From Brevibacterium sp. XM4083 (lineage in GTDB: Bacteria; Actinomycetota; Actinomycetes; Actinomycetales; Brevibacteriaceae), in assembly GCF_006489205.2 (NCBI RefSeq), contig NZ_VFYR02000005.1, positions 62,001 to 126,000 of the forward strand: a DNA stretch of 64,000 nucleotides. The letters are read 5' to 3'. The notes under the pieces are model-generated. The model was given only the letters and a program-made list of their open reading frames with translations. It was not told where the DNA came from and made no database searches. The stretch's first letter is position 1; every line of letters begins with the position of its first letter. Made by a program: the position numbers and the translations under genes. Shown here one piece after another: positions 1 through 8,077 of the stretch.

Positions 1-1
1 C

Positions 2-757
2 GTCGAGTCCGACACCGACCCCGTCGACGTCGCCCAGGCCCTGCGCGACGCCGAGGTCGACGTCCTCGTCTGCTACCTGCCCGTCGGTTCCCAGGACGCC
101 ACCGAGTACTACGCGCAGGCCGCGATCGACGCGAAGGTCGCCTTCGTCAACGCCCTGCCCGTGTTCATCGCCGGGACGAAGGAATGGGACGAGAAGTTCC
201 GGGCCGCCGGGGTCCCCATCGTCGGTGACGACATCAAGTCCCAGATCGGTGCGACGATCACCCACCGCGTCATGGCGAAGCTCTTCGAGGATCGCGGCGT
301 CGTCCTCGACCGGACCTACCAGCTCAACGTCGGCGGCAACATGGACTTCAAGAACATGCTCGAACGCCAGCGCCTCGAGTCGAAGAAGATCTCGAAGACC
401 CAGGCTGTGACCTCGAACACCCACGCCGAGCTCTCCGCCCGCGACGTCCACATCGGCCCCAGCGACTATGTCGAATGGCTCGATGACCGCAAGTGGGCGT
501 TCGTCCGACTCGAGGGCCGCAACTTCGGCGACGCCCCCGTCTCCCTCGAATACAAGCTCGAGGTCTGGGACTCCCCGAACTCCGCCGGCGTCATCATCGA
601 CGCTGTGCGCGCCGCGAAGATCGGCCTCGACCGCGGTGTCGGCGGTGCCCTGATCTCCGCGTCCTCGTACTTCATGAAGTCCCCGCCGGAGCAGAAGAAC
701 GACGACGCGGCGCACGAGGCCGTCGAAGCCTTCATCCGCGGAGACAGCGAACGCTGA
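2..757 (+). CDS. ino1: inositol-3-phosphate synthase (3' part; 5' end outside window)
   Basis: Cytosolic NAD-dependent enzyme that converts glucose 6-phosphate to 1L-myo-inositol 3-phosphate, the entry to phosphatidylinositol and mycothiol synthesis in actinobacteria. About 251 residues are visible; the open frame runs back to the window edge, so the N-terminal Rossmann glycine motif is missing. The visible part has the family's characteristic stretch with [11 protein letters not shown], followed by [14 protein letters not shown] and a C-terminal [19 protein letters not shown] segment. Length fits the actinobacterial family (about 360 aa) with roughly a third cut off. A strong hairpin follows the stop codon, so it probably ends its transcription unit. 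Family assignment is firm; regulation cannot be judged from this fragment. Confidence 0.93.
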   Translation, partial: VESDTDPVDVAQALRDAEVDVLVCYLPVGSQDATEYYAQAAIDAKVAFVNALPVFIAGTKEWDEKFRAAGVPIVGDDIKSQIGATITHRVMAKLFEDRGVVLDRTYQLNVGGNMDFKNMLERQRLESKKISKTQAVTSNTHAELSARDVHIGPSDYVEWLDDRKWAFVRLEGRNFGDAPVSLEYKLEVWDSPNSAGVIIDAVRAAKIGLDRGVGGALISASSYFMKSPPEQKNDDAAHEAVEAFIRGDSER

Positions 758-784
758 CCGTCCCCGCGCCGAACGCGACCTGCC

Positions 785-827
785 GCACAGATGCCGGTCA
801 CCCCGACAGGGTGGCCGGCATCTGTGC
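785..827 (+). terminator. stem-loop terminator after ino1
   Basis: Arms GCACAGATGCCGGTCACCC and GGGTGGCCGGCATCTGTGC pair over 19 bp with one mismatch around a 5-nt loop, 28 bp after the ino1 stop. No clear U-run follows, as is common in high-G+C actinobacteria. Confidence 0.75.
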
Positions 828-1037
828 ATCCAGTCCGGCCGCACCATCGCCGGGTCATCCTGCCGCACGTCACATGACGGGCAGTCCTCATCGCGACCGG
901 TCCGGCAGCCGGCCGAATCCTGGTATCTTGTCTCAGTGACTGCGCTCACAGGATGACACGATCCGCCGGGTGACGCAGTCGGCCGCAGAGCACCGAGGTG
1001 CCCGGCGGCGCACCGCCGACCCGACCCAGGAGACACC

Positions 1038-2621
1038 ATGTCGACGAGAACAGCCGACACCGACACCCAGGCGCAGAACCCCGACCGACTGAGCTGGCTG
1101 ATGCGCGTGCTCGTCGTCATCGAGAAGGCCGGCAACAAGCTGCCGCATCCCTTCTGGCTCTTCCTCTCCCTCGCCGTCATCGTCATGATCCTCTCGGCGA
1201 TCTTCTCGGCCACCGGACTCAGCGCCGTCAACCCGGCCACGGGGGAGACGGTGTCGGTGACGAACCTCTTCACGACCGAATCCCTGCGGGAGATCGTCGG
1301 CGGGGCCGTGATGAACTTCGTGACGTTCCCGCCCCTCGGGCTCGTCATCATCGTCCTCCTCGGCGTCGCCGTGGCCGAACAGTCCGGTCTCATCCCGGCG
1401 ATGCTGCGCGGCACGATCGCCGGGGCCTCGCCGAAGTGGATCACCTTCATCGTCGCCCTCGCCGGCACCGCCTCGTCGATCGCCTCCGACGCCTCGTACA
1501 TGATCATGATCCCGCTCGGCGGGCTCGCGTTCCGGGCCGTGGGCCGCAACCCGCTCCTCGGCTGCATCGTCGCCTACGCGGCGACCTCCGGCGGGTACTC
1601 GGCGGCACCGATGGTCAACGCGATGGACACCGTCCTCGGTGGTCTCTCCACCTCGGCGGCGCAGATCATCGACCCCGACTACGTCGTCAGCCCCGTCGCG
1701 AACTTCTACTTCAACTTCGTCTCGATGTTCGTCGTCGCCGGTGCCATCACCCTCGTCACCGAACTCCTCCTGTCCAAGCGCGCCGACGCGATGGTCCTCG
1801 ACGAACCCGACGAGGACGATCCGGAGGTCTTCGACGTCAAGATGGCCCTCGACGCCAAGGAGAAGCGCGGCGTCCTCTTCGCCGTCATCACGATCGTCGT
1901 CTGCGCGGTCGTCCTCTTCCTCCTTGCCCTGCCCGCCGATTCGTTCCTCCGTGACGACGCCGGCGGCTTCGGCCCCGAATCCGGACTCATGGCCGGCATC
2001 GCCGCGATCATCGGCTTCGGCTTCTTCATCGTCGGCATCGTCTACGGGTACGCGACCGGGTCGATCACGAAGATCTCCGACATCCCCGACATGATGGGCA
2101 AGGGGCTGCTGCCGTTCGTGCCCGTCATCGTCCTCTTCTTCGCCGCCAGCCAGTTCCTCGCGCTGTTCAAGATGTCGAGCCTCGGCGAGATCCTCGCGAT
2201 CCGAGGCGCGGACCTCTTCGGCTCGCTCGAGACGAGCACTTTCGTCATCCTGCTCGGCGGCTGGCTGCTCGTCGCCCTCGGCGCGCTCTTCCTCACCTCC
2301 GGGTCGGGTCTGTGGACGCTCATGGCCCCGGTCCTCGTGCCGATGTTCATGCTCCTGTCGATCTCCCCGGAGACGACGCAGGCGCTCTACCGGATCGGCG
2401 ATTCGACGACGAACATCATCTCCCCGATGTCGCCGTACTTCGTCGTCGTCCTCGGCTTCATCCAGCGGTACAAGAAGGACGCGGGCATCGGCACGCTGCT
2501 GTCGTTCACGATCCCGCTCTCGTTCACGATGTTCCTCTTCTGGGGTCTGCTCTTCTTCATCTGGTGGTTCACCGGCATCCCGTGGGGCCCCGGCGCGGCC
2601 CTGCACTACTCGATGAACTGA
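1038..2621 (+). CDS. AbgT-family transporter
   Basis: Integral membrane transporter of 527 aa with about a dozen hydrophobic segments. It matches the AbgT (p-aminobenzoyl-glutamate transport) family by overall plan and by glycine/serine-rich re-entrant segments such as GTASSIASDASYMIMIPL near residues 146-165 and TSGSGLWTLMAPVLVPMF near 422-440. AbgT proteins import p-aminobenzoyl-glutamate, and some members export sulfonamides; the sequence alone does not tell which. The start is the ATG with AGGAGA just upstream. It stands alone between two hairpins, with no AbgA/AbgB peptidase beside it, so a folate-salvage role is not supported by context. Sure of the family, unsure of the substrate. Confidence 0.88.
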   Translation: MSTRTADTDTQAQNPDRLSWLMRVLVVIEKAGNKLPHPFWLFLSLAVIVMILSAIFSATGLSAVNPATGETVSVTNLFTTESLREIVGGAVMNFVTFPPLGLVIIVLLGVAVAEQSGLIPAMLRGTIAGASPKWITFIVALAGTASSIASDASYMIMIPLGGLAFRAVGRNPLLGCIVAYAATSGGYSAAPMVNAMDTVLGGLSTSAAQIIDPDYVVSPVANFYFNFVSMFVVAGAITLVTELLLSKRADAMVLDEPDEDDPEVFDVKMALDAKEKRGVLFAVITIVVCAVVLFLLALPADSFLRDDAGGFGPESGLMAGIAAIIGFGFFIVGIVYGYATGSITKISDIPDMMGKGLLPFVPVIVLFFAASQFLALFKMSSLGEILAIRGADLFGSLETSTFVILLGGWLLVALGALFLTSGSGLWTLMAPVLVPMFMLLSISPETTQALYRIGDSTTNIISPMSPYFVVVLGFIQRYKKDAGIGTLLSFTIPLSFTMFLFWGLLFFIWWFTGIPWGPGAALHYSMN

Positions 2622-2662
2622 GCCCCCACCTCGCCGAGGCGGTCCACCGCTGGCCTGGGCAC

Positions 2663-2691
2663 GCCGGGGACGGCCCGGTCCCGTCCCCGGC
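2663..2691 (+). terminator. stem-loop terminator after AbgT transporter
   Basis: Perfect 11-bp arms GCCGGGGACGG and CCGTCCCCGGC around a 7-nt loop, 41 bp after the transporter stop codon. Confidence 0.7.
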
Positions 2692-2851
2692 GGCGGAATA
2701 CCCGGGCAGGCAGAAGTGTTGCAATCATGCAACGCTCTGTCCCCGGACCCCGCAGTCCTCAGTGGTCGTCCAGGTGGCCCGGCTAGACTGAGACGCGACG
2801 TTCGACTCGCACGACCGCGAGACCACTGCTCAGATCGAAAGGAACTCGACC

Positions 2852-3649
2852 GTGAGTAACCCCATGATGGACCGCACCATCAGAGAAGGCGTCCAAGCCG
2901 GACGCAACCAGCAGCCGGTCATGTCCGACCAGCAGCTCAACGACCTGTTCAACCAGCCGGCAGCGCAGGAGCGCAACACCGGTCGTCCCGTCGACGACCG
3001 GGCGATGACGTATGACGACGTCATGATGAAGACGGGCATCCTCTTCGCGATTCTCCTCGCCGGCGCCGTCCTCGGATGGTTCGTGCCCGTGCTCGCCTTC
3101 CCGGCGATGCTCATCGGCCTCGTCCTCGGTCTCGTCAACGCGTTCAAGCGCGAACCGAACAAGGGCCTCATCATCGGCTACGCCGCCTTCCAGGGCGTCT
3201 TCCTCGGCGGCATCTCCGCGATCTTCGAAGCCCAGTGGGACGGCATCGTCCTCCAGGCCGTGCTCGCGACGCTGTCCGTCTTCGGCGTCATGCTCGCCCT
3301 CTTCAAGTTCAAGGGTGTGCGCTACGGCTCGAAGATGATGAAGTTCATGCTCATCGCCGTCGGCGGTTACGCGGTATTCTCGCTCATCAACTTCGGCTTC
3401 GCGCTCTTCACCGGCACCGGCGGCGCCCGATCGATCGAGGTCTTCGGCATCCCGCTGGGCATCGTCATCGGCATCGTCGCGACCGTGCTCGCCGCGATGA
3501 CCTTGATCATGGACTTCCAGATGATCGAGGAAGGCGTCAAGCAGCGCATCCCCGAGCGCTTCTCGTGGCTGTGCGCGTTCTCGCTCATGACCACGCTCGT
3601 CTGGCTCTACATCGAAATCCTGCGCCTCCTCTCCTACTTCAGGAACTGA
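2852..3649 (+). CDS. Bax inhibitor-1/YccA-family membrane protein
   Basis: A 265-aa membrane protein with a soluble N-terminal region of about 55 residues and seven hydrophobic helices, as in the actinobacterial Bax inhibitor-1-like (TMBIM/YccA) family. Recognisable parts are the helix pair around GLVLGLVNAFKREPNKGLIIGYAAF and the C-terminal MDFQMIEEGVKQRIP...WLCAFSLMTTLVWLYIEILRLL. Homologues such as BsYetJ act as pH-sensitive calcium leak channels; that activity is known for relatives and only inferred here. The start is a GTG preceded by GAAAGGA at good distance; an internal ATG lies four codons later. Monocistronic. Confidence 0.88.
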   Translation: MSNPMMDRTIREGVQAGRNQQPVMSDQQLNDLFNQPAAQERNTGRPVDDRAMTYDDVMMKTGILFAILLAGAVLGWFVPVLAFPAMLIGLVLGLVNAFKREPNKGLIIGYAAFQGVFLGGISAIFEAQWDGIVLQAVLATLSVFGVMLALFKFKGVRYGSKMMKFMLIAVGGYAVFSLINFGFALFTGTGGARSIEVFGIPLGIVIGIVATVLAAMTLIMDFQMIEEGVKQRIPERFSWLCAFSLMTTLVWLYIEILRLLSYFRN

Positions 3650-3673
3650 GGCCTGCGCGCCGAATCCGGCGCG

Positions 3674-3679
3674 TAGGAT
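3674..3679 (+). promoter_or_regulatory. -10 element TAGGAT for a probable leaderless mRNA
   Basis: TAGGAT fits the actinobacterial TANNNT -10 box and ends 6 nt before the ATG at 3686, so transcription would begin at or next to the start codon. No usable Shine-Dalgarno sequence lies between. Confidence 0.5.
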
Positions 3680-3685
3680 GAGGAC

Positions 3686-4015
3686 ATGAACGACACGACG
3701 GCGGACCTCGACACCGAGGTCCGCCGTCTGCGTGTCCGCATCATCGGACTCACCCCCACCCAGCTCGCGCAGGTCGGGGAGTCCGCGGCGGGGACGCGGA
3801 GGCAGACCATCGCCGAGGCGCTCGCGGAGTTCTCGCGGATCGGCTCGGCGGGCCGCCCGGTGCCCGACATCGGCGACCACAGTCTCGCCGACCAGGTCGT
3901 CGTCCTCATCGACACCGGCATCGCCGCCGCGAAGGCCCTGCCGCCCGCACAGGGGCAGGAGATGCTCGAGCGTCTCCACACCGCCGCCGTCGACCTCCGT
4001 CGGAACCTGGCCTAG
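3686..4015 (+). CDS. small protein of unknown function upstream of a molybdopterin oxidoreductase
   Basis: A 109-aa, soluble-looking, mostly helical protein without signal peptide, cysteine or membrane segment; I do not recognise a family. Its N-terminal half (EVRRLRVRIIGLTPTQLAQV) and Ala/Arg-rich helices look like a small adaptor or cofactor-handling protein, but this is only appearance. Its stop is 3 nt before the start of the oxidoreductase gene, so the two are surely co-transcribed and a role in maturation or regulation of that enzyme is a reasonable guess. The transcript is probably leaderless. Codon use matches the neighbours. Confidence 0.7.
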   Translation: MNDTTADLDTEVRRLRVRIIGLTPTQLAQVGESAAGTRRQTIAEALAEFSRIGSAGRPVPDIGDHSLADQVVVLIDTGIAAAKALPPAQGQEMLERLHTAAVDLRRNLA

Positions 4016-4018
4016 ACC

Positions 4019-5641
4019 ATGGCCGGCCGCCGCACGCTCGTCTTCGCCGCCGCCGGTGCGGTCGCCGCCCTCGTCTACTTCGGTGCCTCCGAGTTCCTTG
4101 CCGGGGTGCTCGGAGGCGCCTCGGCGCCGCTGCTCGTCTTCGGGCAGACGCTCATCCCGCTCATGCCGACGGTCCTCATCAAGGCCGCCATCGCGGTGTT
4201 CGGGACGCACGACAAACTCGCCCTCATCATCACAATCGCTGCCGTCGGCGTCGGCGGCGGCGGCCTCATCGGTCTGCTCGGGCGCACCCGACGCGGCCTC
4301 TCACTCGTCCTCCTCGCCGGCCTCGGTGTCCTCCCGATCGTCCTGCTCGTCACGACGGGCGGAACGCTGCTCGACGTCGCTCCCGCGCTCGGCGGCGTGC
4401 TCCTCGGGTGCGCGGTCTACCTCGGGCTGCTGCGCCTCGGCGCTCCGGAGGCGGCCCCGGGCGTACCCGCGCCGGAGCACACACACCTCGTCGGGGTCGG
4501 CACCGGCGGGACCGGACTGTCCGAGCCGGCGTCGCCCGCCGTCGACCCATCCACCGCCGCCGGTCCGGATCGGCGGATGTTCTTCGGCATCGCTGCGGGT
4601 CTGAGCGCTCTCGGCATCGCCGCCATCGCCGCCGGCCAGTCCGCGGCGGTGCTCGCACGGAATGCGGCAGGCACGGTCACCCGGCTCGTCCTGCCCCGCC
4701 CGGCCGCCTCGGCGCCTCCGATCTCCGACGGTGCCGACTTCGACGTCGAGGACCTCGCCCCGATCGTCACCCCGAATGCGGAGTTCTACCGCATCGACAC
4801 GGCCCTCGTCCCGCCCGCGGTCGCCGCGGATTCGTGGTCGCTGCGCATCCACGGCATGGTCGACCGGGAGGTCACGGTGACGATGGAGGAGCTGCTCGCT
4901 CTCCCGCTCGAAGAGCACTATGTGACGCTGACCTGCGTGTCGAACGAGGTCGGCGGCGACCTCATCGGGAACGCGAAATGGCTGGGGTACCCGGTCCGCG
5001 AACTCCTCGCCCGGGCCGGTCCGCAGGCAGGCGCCGACATGGTGCTGTCGGGGTCCGATGACGGCTTCACCGCCTCGACGCCGCTCGAGGTCCTCACCGA
5101 CGACCGTGCCGCGCTGCTGGCCGTGGGGATGAACGGGTCGCCCCTGCCGCGCGACCACGGGTTTCCCGCCCGCCTCGTCGTGCCCGGGCTCTACGGGTTC
5201 GTGTCAGCGACGAAATGGGTGACGAGTCTCGAGGTCACACGGTTCGCCGACAAGCAGGCGTACTGGACGACGCGCGGGTGGTCGACCCACGGACCCGTGC
5301 TCGTGGCCTCCCGCGTCGACGTGCCCCGGGCGGGGTCGACCGTGGCGGCACAGGACGGTCGCGTCGTCACCGCGGGCATGGCGTGGGCGCAGCACTCCGG
5401 GATCGCACAGGTGCAGGTGCGCATCGACAACGGCGAGTGGAACACTGCCGAGCTCAGTGAGGAGCTCACCGTCGACACGTGGCGGCAGTGGAGGTTCGTC
5501 TTCACCGGAGTCGCACCCGGGTCGCACACGGTGACGGTGCGGGCGACGGACAAGGACGGCAACGTCCAGATCTCCGACCGCAGGCCGGCGATCCCCGGCA
5601 GCGCGACTGGACTGCACGACCGGGATTTCCGCGTCGCCTAG
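4019..5641 (+). CDS. membrane-anchored molybdopterin-dependent oxidoreductase (sulfite oxidase family)
   Basis: A 540-aa protein with two parts. Residues 1-215 hold about six hydrophobic segments; residues 240-410 form the sulfite-oxidase-type molybdopterin domain, and residues 425-535 the Mo-co dimerisation (Ig-like) domain. The presumed molybdenum-ligand cysteine is C306 in TLTCVSNEVGG, followed by the typical GLYGFVSATKWV segment. Such actinobacterial proteins place the catalytic domain outside the membrane; no twin-arginine motif is seen, so export would go with the membrane segments. Substrate is unknown (sulfite, sulfoxides or other). Co-transcribed with the small gene just upstream (3-nt gap). 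It ends 4 bp from the convergent acetoacetyl-CoA synthetase gene. Confidence 0.87.
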   Translation: MAGRRTLVFAAAGAVAALVYFGASEFLAGVLGGASAPLLVFGQTLIPLMPTVLIKAAIAVFGTHDKLALIITIAAVGVGGGGLIGLLGRTRRGLSLVLLAGLGVLPIVLLVTTGGTLLDVAPALGGVLLGCAVYLGLLRLGAPEAAPGVPAPEHTHLVGVGTGGTGLSEPASPAVDPSTAAGPDRRMFFGIAAGLSALGIAAIAAGQSAAVLARNAAGTVTRLVLPRPAASAPPISDGADFDVEDLAPIVTPNAEFYRIDTALVPPAVAADSWSLRIHGMVDREVTVTMEELLALPLEEHYVTLTCVSNEVGGDLIGNAKWLGYPVRELLARAGPQAGADMVLSGSDDGFTASTPLEVLTDDRAALLAVGMNGSPLPRDHGFPARLVVPGLYGFVSATKWVTSLEVTRFADKQAYWTTRGWSTHGPVLVASRVDVPRAGSTVAAQDGRVVTAGMAWAQHSGIAQVQVRIDNGEWNTAELSEELTVDTWRQWRFVFTGVAPGSHTVTVRATDKDGNVQISDRRPAIPGSATGLHDRDFRVA

Positions 5642-5645
5642 GGCA

Positions 5646-7661
5646 TCAGCCGGTGGCGTGGCTGCGGGCGAAGTCGACGTACCAGTCGACGATCGTCGGG
5701 TCGACCGCCGTCGTGCGGTTGACGGCCGCGGGGTCACCGCCCTGGATGACGCGCTTGATCGGCACCTCCATCGTCTTGCCCGTCCGCGTCTTCGGGATGC
5801 CGGGGGCTGCGATGATCTCATCGGGCACGTAGCGCGGGGACAGGCGGGTGCGGATCGCCTCGGTGATCGCCGACCTCAGGTCGGCGTCGACGTCCGTGCC
5901 CGGACGGGGCACGACGAAGAGCGGCATGTAGTAACCGCCACCGGGCAGTTCGGCACCGAGGACCATCGATTCGGCGACACCGGGCACCTGGTCGACGACA
6001 TGGGTGATGTCGGCCGAGCCCATGCGGATGCCGCCGCGATTGATCGTCGCATCCGACCGGCCGTGGATGACGTATCCGCCGCCGGGGATCTTCGTCGCCC
6101 AATCGCCCTGTCGCCACAGGCCCGCGAAGTCGTCGAAGTACGCCGCCCGGTACTTCGCCCCGTCCGGGTCGTTCCAGAACATCACGGGCATCGAGGGCAT
6201 GGGGGCGGCGATGACGAGCTCACCGACCTCTCCCTCGACGCTCTGCCCGTCGCCGTCGACGATGCGGGCGTCGACGCCGAGGTAGGGGCCCTGCAGTTCG
6301 CCGAGCCACACCGCCCCGAGCGGGTTCGACCCGAGGATGCCTGAGGCGACGTCCGTGCCGCCGGAGTCGGAGCCGACGAGCATGTCGGCCCTGATCGCCT
6401 CGTACGCCCAGGTCCAGGTCTCCGCCGGCAGGGGAGAGCCGGTCGAGATGATCGTGCGCAGGGAGGAGAAGTCGAGGTCGTCCTTCGGCACCACCCCGGC
6501 GCGGGCACCGATCGAGAGGACCGCGGCGCCTGCGCAGAAGAGGGTCGCACGCTCGGCGCTGCAGATGGCCAGGTGTCGATCCGGTCGCTGCCAGGTCGGG
6601 GCGCCGTCGTAGGTGATGATCGTGGCCCCGCGCATCATCGCGTCGATCATGAGGTTCCAGACCATCCACGTCGTCGAGACCGCGAAGTGGACGCGGTCGC
6701 CGGGGCGGACGTCGTACTGGAGGGCATTGGCCTTGAGCGATTCGAGGACGACGCCGCCGTGGGAGTGGACGATGCCCTTGGGCCGACCGGTCGTGCCGGA
6801 GGAGTAGAGCACCCAGAGCGGATGGGAGAAGTCGACCCGCACATACTGCGGCTGCGCCTCCTCGGCGATGATCTCGCTCCAACGTGCGCTCGGAACCGTG
6901 AGGGACGCGGTGTCCGCGTCGCTGCCGGGGCCTCCGTTCGCCTCGTGGTCGTCGGCGGCCGGCGGTGTGAGGGTGTCGATGAGGATGTGCTGGCGCACGG
7001 TCGGCAGGGCCTCGAGGATGGCCGGCAGCTGGGCCAGCTGGTCGCGGTGAGCCCCGCCGAATTCGTGGGAGTCGACGGTGAAGAGGACGCGCGGTTCGAT
7101 CTGGGCGAAGCGGTCGGCGATGCCGTCGACCCCGAAGTCGGTGTTGACGACCGACCAGATCGCCCCGAGGCTCGCCGTCGCGAGCAGGGCGACCGGGGTC
7201 TGGGCGATGGCGGGCAGCACCGCGCACACGGTGTCGCCGGGGCCGACGCCGAGGCGGCGCAGATGGGCGGCGAGCGAGGCGACCTGGGCGCGCAGCTGCG
7301 CCCACGTCAGGGTCTCCCGCGCCCCGGTTTCGTGGAGGCCGACGACCGCCTCGGCGTCCGGGGTCTCTTCGGCCTGCCGGAGCAGGTTCTCCGCGTAGTT
7401 GAGGGCGGCATCGGGGAACCAGCGGGTCGCGGAGATCGACTCGCCCTCGCGGACGGGACCGGTGCCGCGTTCGCCGATGACGTCGAAGTGGGACCAGATG
7501 GCCTCCCAGAACTCGTCGAGGTGGGAGACGCTCCAGGCGTGGAGGTCGGCGTAGTCGCTCGTCTCCACCCCGTGCGTGTCGGCGAGCCAGGTCATGAACG
7601 CCCGGAGCTGCGAGTCCTCGACGCGCTGCGGGCTCGGCTGCCAGAGTTCGGTCCTGTCCAT
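5646..7661 (-). CDS. acetoacetate--CoA ligase (acetoacetyl-CoA synthetase)
   Basis: Cytosolic ATP-dependent enzyme that activates acetoacetate to acetoacetyl-CoA, allowing use of ketone bodies or polyhydroxybutyrate breakdown products. The 671-aa protein begins with the acetyl-CoA-synthetase N-terminal cap (WEAIWSHFDVIGERG) and contains the AMP-binding motif LYSSGTTGRPKGIVHS near residues 285-300. The C-terminal GRSDATINRGGIRMGSADI and the KTRTGKTMEVPIKRVIQG lysine region identify the acetoacetate-specific subgroup. I chose the ATG at 7661, which has GGGAG six bases upstream, over a TTG eight codons earlier. It is a single gene, convergent with the oxidoreductase and divergent from the symporter pair. 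Confidence 0.92.
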   Translation of the reverse strand: MDRTELWQPSPQRVEDSQLRAFMTWLADTHGVETSDYADLHAWSVSHLDEFWEAIWSHFDVIGERGTGPVREGESISATRWFPDAALNYAENLLRQAEETPDAEAVVGLHETGARETLTWAQLRAQVASLAAHLRRLGVGPGDTVCAVLPAIAQTPVALLATASLGAIWSVVNTDFGVDGIADRFAQIEPRVLFTVDSHEFGGAHRDQLAQLPAILEALPTVRQHILIDTLTPPAADDHEANGGPGSDADTASLTVPSARWSEIIAEEAQPQYVRVDFSHPLWVLYSSGTTGRPKGIVHSHGGVVLESLKANALQYDVRPGDRVHFAVSTTWMVWNLMIDAMMRGATIITYDGAPTWQRPDRHLAICSAERATLFCAGAAVLSIGARAGVVPKDDLDFSSLRTIISTGSPLPAETWTWAYEAIRADMLVGSDSGGTDVASGILGSNPLGAVWLGELQGPYLGVDARIVDGDGQSVEGEVGELVIAAPMPSMPVMFWNDPDGAKYRAAYFDDFAGLWRQGDWATKIPGGGYVIHGRSDATINRGGIRMGSADITHVVDQVPGVAESMVLGAELPGGGYYMPLFVVPRPGTDVDADLRSAITEAIRTRLSPRYVPDEIIAAPGIPKTRTGKTMEVPIKRVIQGGDPAAVNRTTAVDPTIVDWYVDFARSHATG

Positions 7662-7792
7662 GCGTGACTCCCATCGGTCGGTCAAGACGATCGAGCACGA
7701 TTCCTGACCGCAGAGGCCGTCGCACCGCGCTGAGCTGGTTCCATCTTGTCACGACGAGGGGCGGGTGAAGCGCAGGCTCGGGTTGGGCGGTA

Positions 7793-7805
7793 GTGTCGCT
7801 GACAC
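7793..7805. promoter_or_regulatory. short inverted repeat in the acetoacetyl-CoA ligase/symporter intergenic region
   Basis: GTGTC-GCT-GACAC is a perfect 5-bp inverted repeat overlapping a possible plus-strand -10 box TAGTGT (7791-7796). It sits where an operator for the downstream symporter pair would be expected. No binding protein is identified. Confidence 0.3.
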
Positions 7806-7873
7806 AGACGCGCAGCGCGGAGCATGGTCTCCGACTGCTGCGCTCCGTCCCGCGTCACAAAGAGGTGGTTCTC

Positions 7874-8077
7874 GTGTTCGGTCTGCCGACGACGACCGTC
7901 GTCATCATCTTCGGCATCCCCGCGCTCTGGGTGGTCTACACCCTCGTCTTCGTGTTCCTCTCACGCCGCTGGGGTGCTGAGGACGCCGCCGGCGGCGCAC
8001 CCGGTCCCCTCACCGACGGACCGGGCGGCCCCACCGGCACGGGCGGCCTGGGGCATGGAACCGGAGACCGGTCATGA
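7874..8077 (+). CDS. small membrane protein paired with a sodium:solute symporter
   Basis: A 67-aa protein with one strong transmembrane segment (TTTVVIIFGIPALWVVYTLV near residues 5-25), followed by a short basic stretch and a Gly/Pro-rich tail. Start chosen at GTG 7874, which has AGAGG 8 nt upstream; an in-frame GTG at 7865 and an ATG at 7793 are alternatives without good ribosome-binding sites. Its TGA overlaps the ATG of the symporter gene (ATGA), so the two are translationally coupled. Small one-helix proteins commonly precede SSS-family symporters in bacteria and are thought to be accessory subunits; that role is inferred from position. Confidence 0.68.
   Translation: MFGLPTTTVVIIFGIPALWVVYTLVFVFLSRRWGAEDAAGGAPGPLTDGPGGPTGTGGLGHGTGDRS

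Noticed and set aside
933-2732. Long open frame on the minus strand opposite the AbgT transporter, and similar long frames opposite most genes
   Set aside because: In high-G+C DNA opposite and shifted frames stay open by codon bias. The products are Arg/Asp/Glu-rich low-complexity sequence without family features, while the plus-strand protein is a clear transporter.
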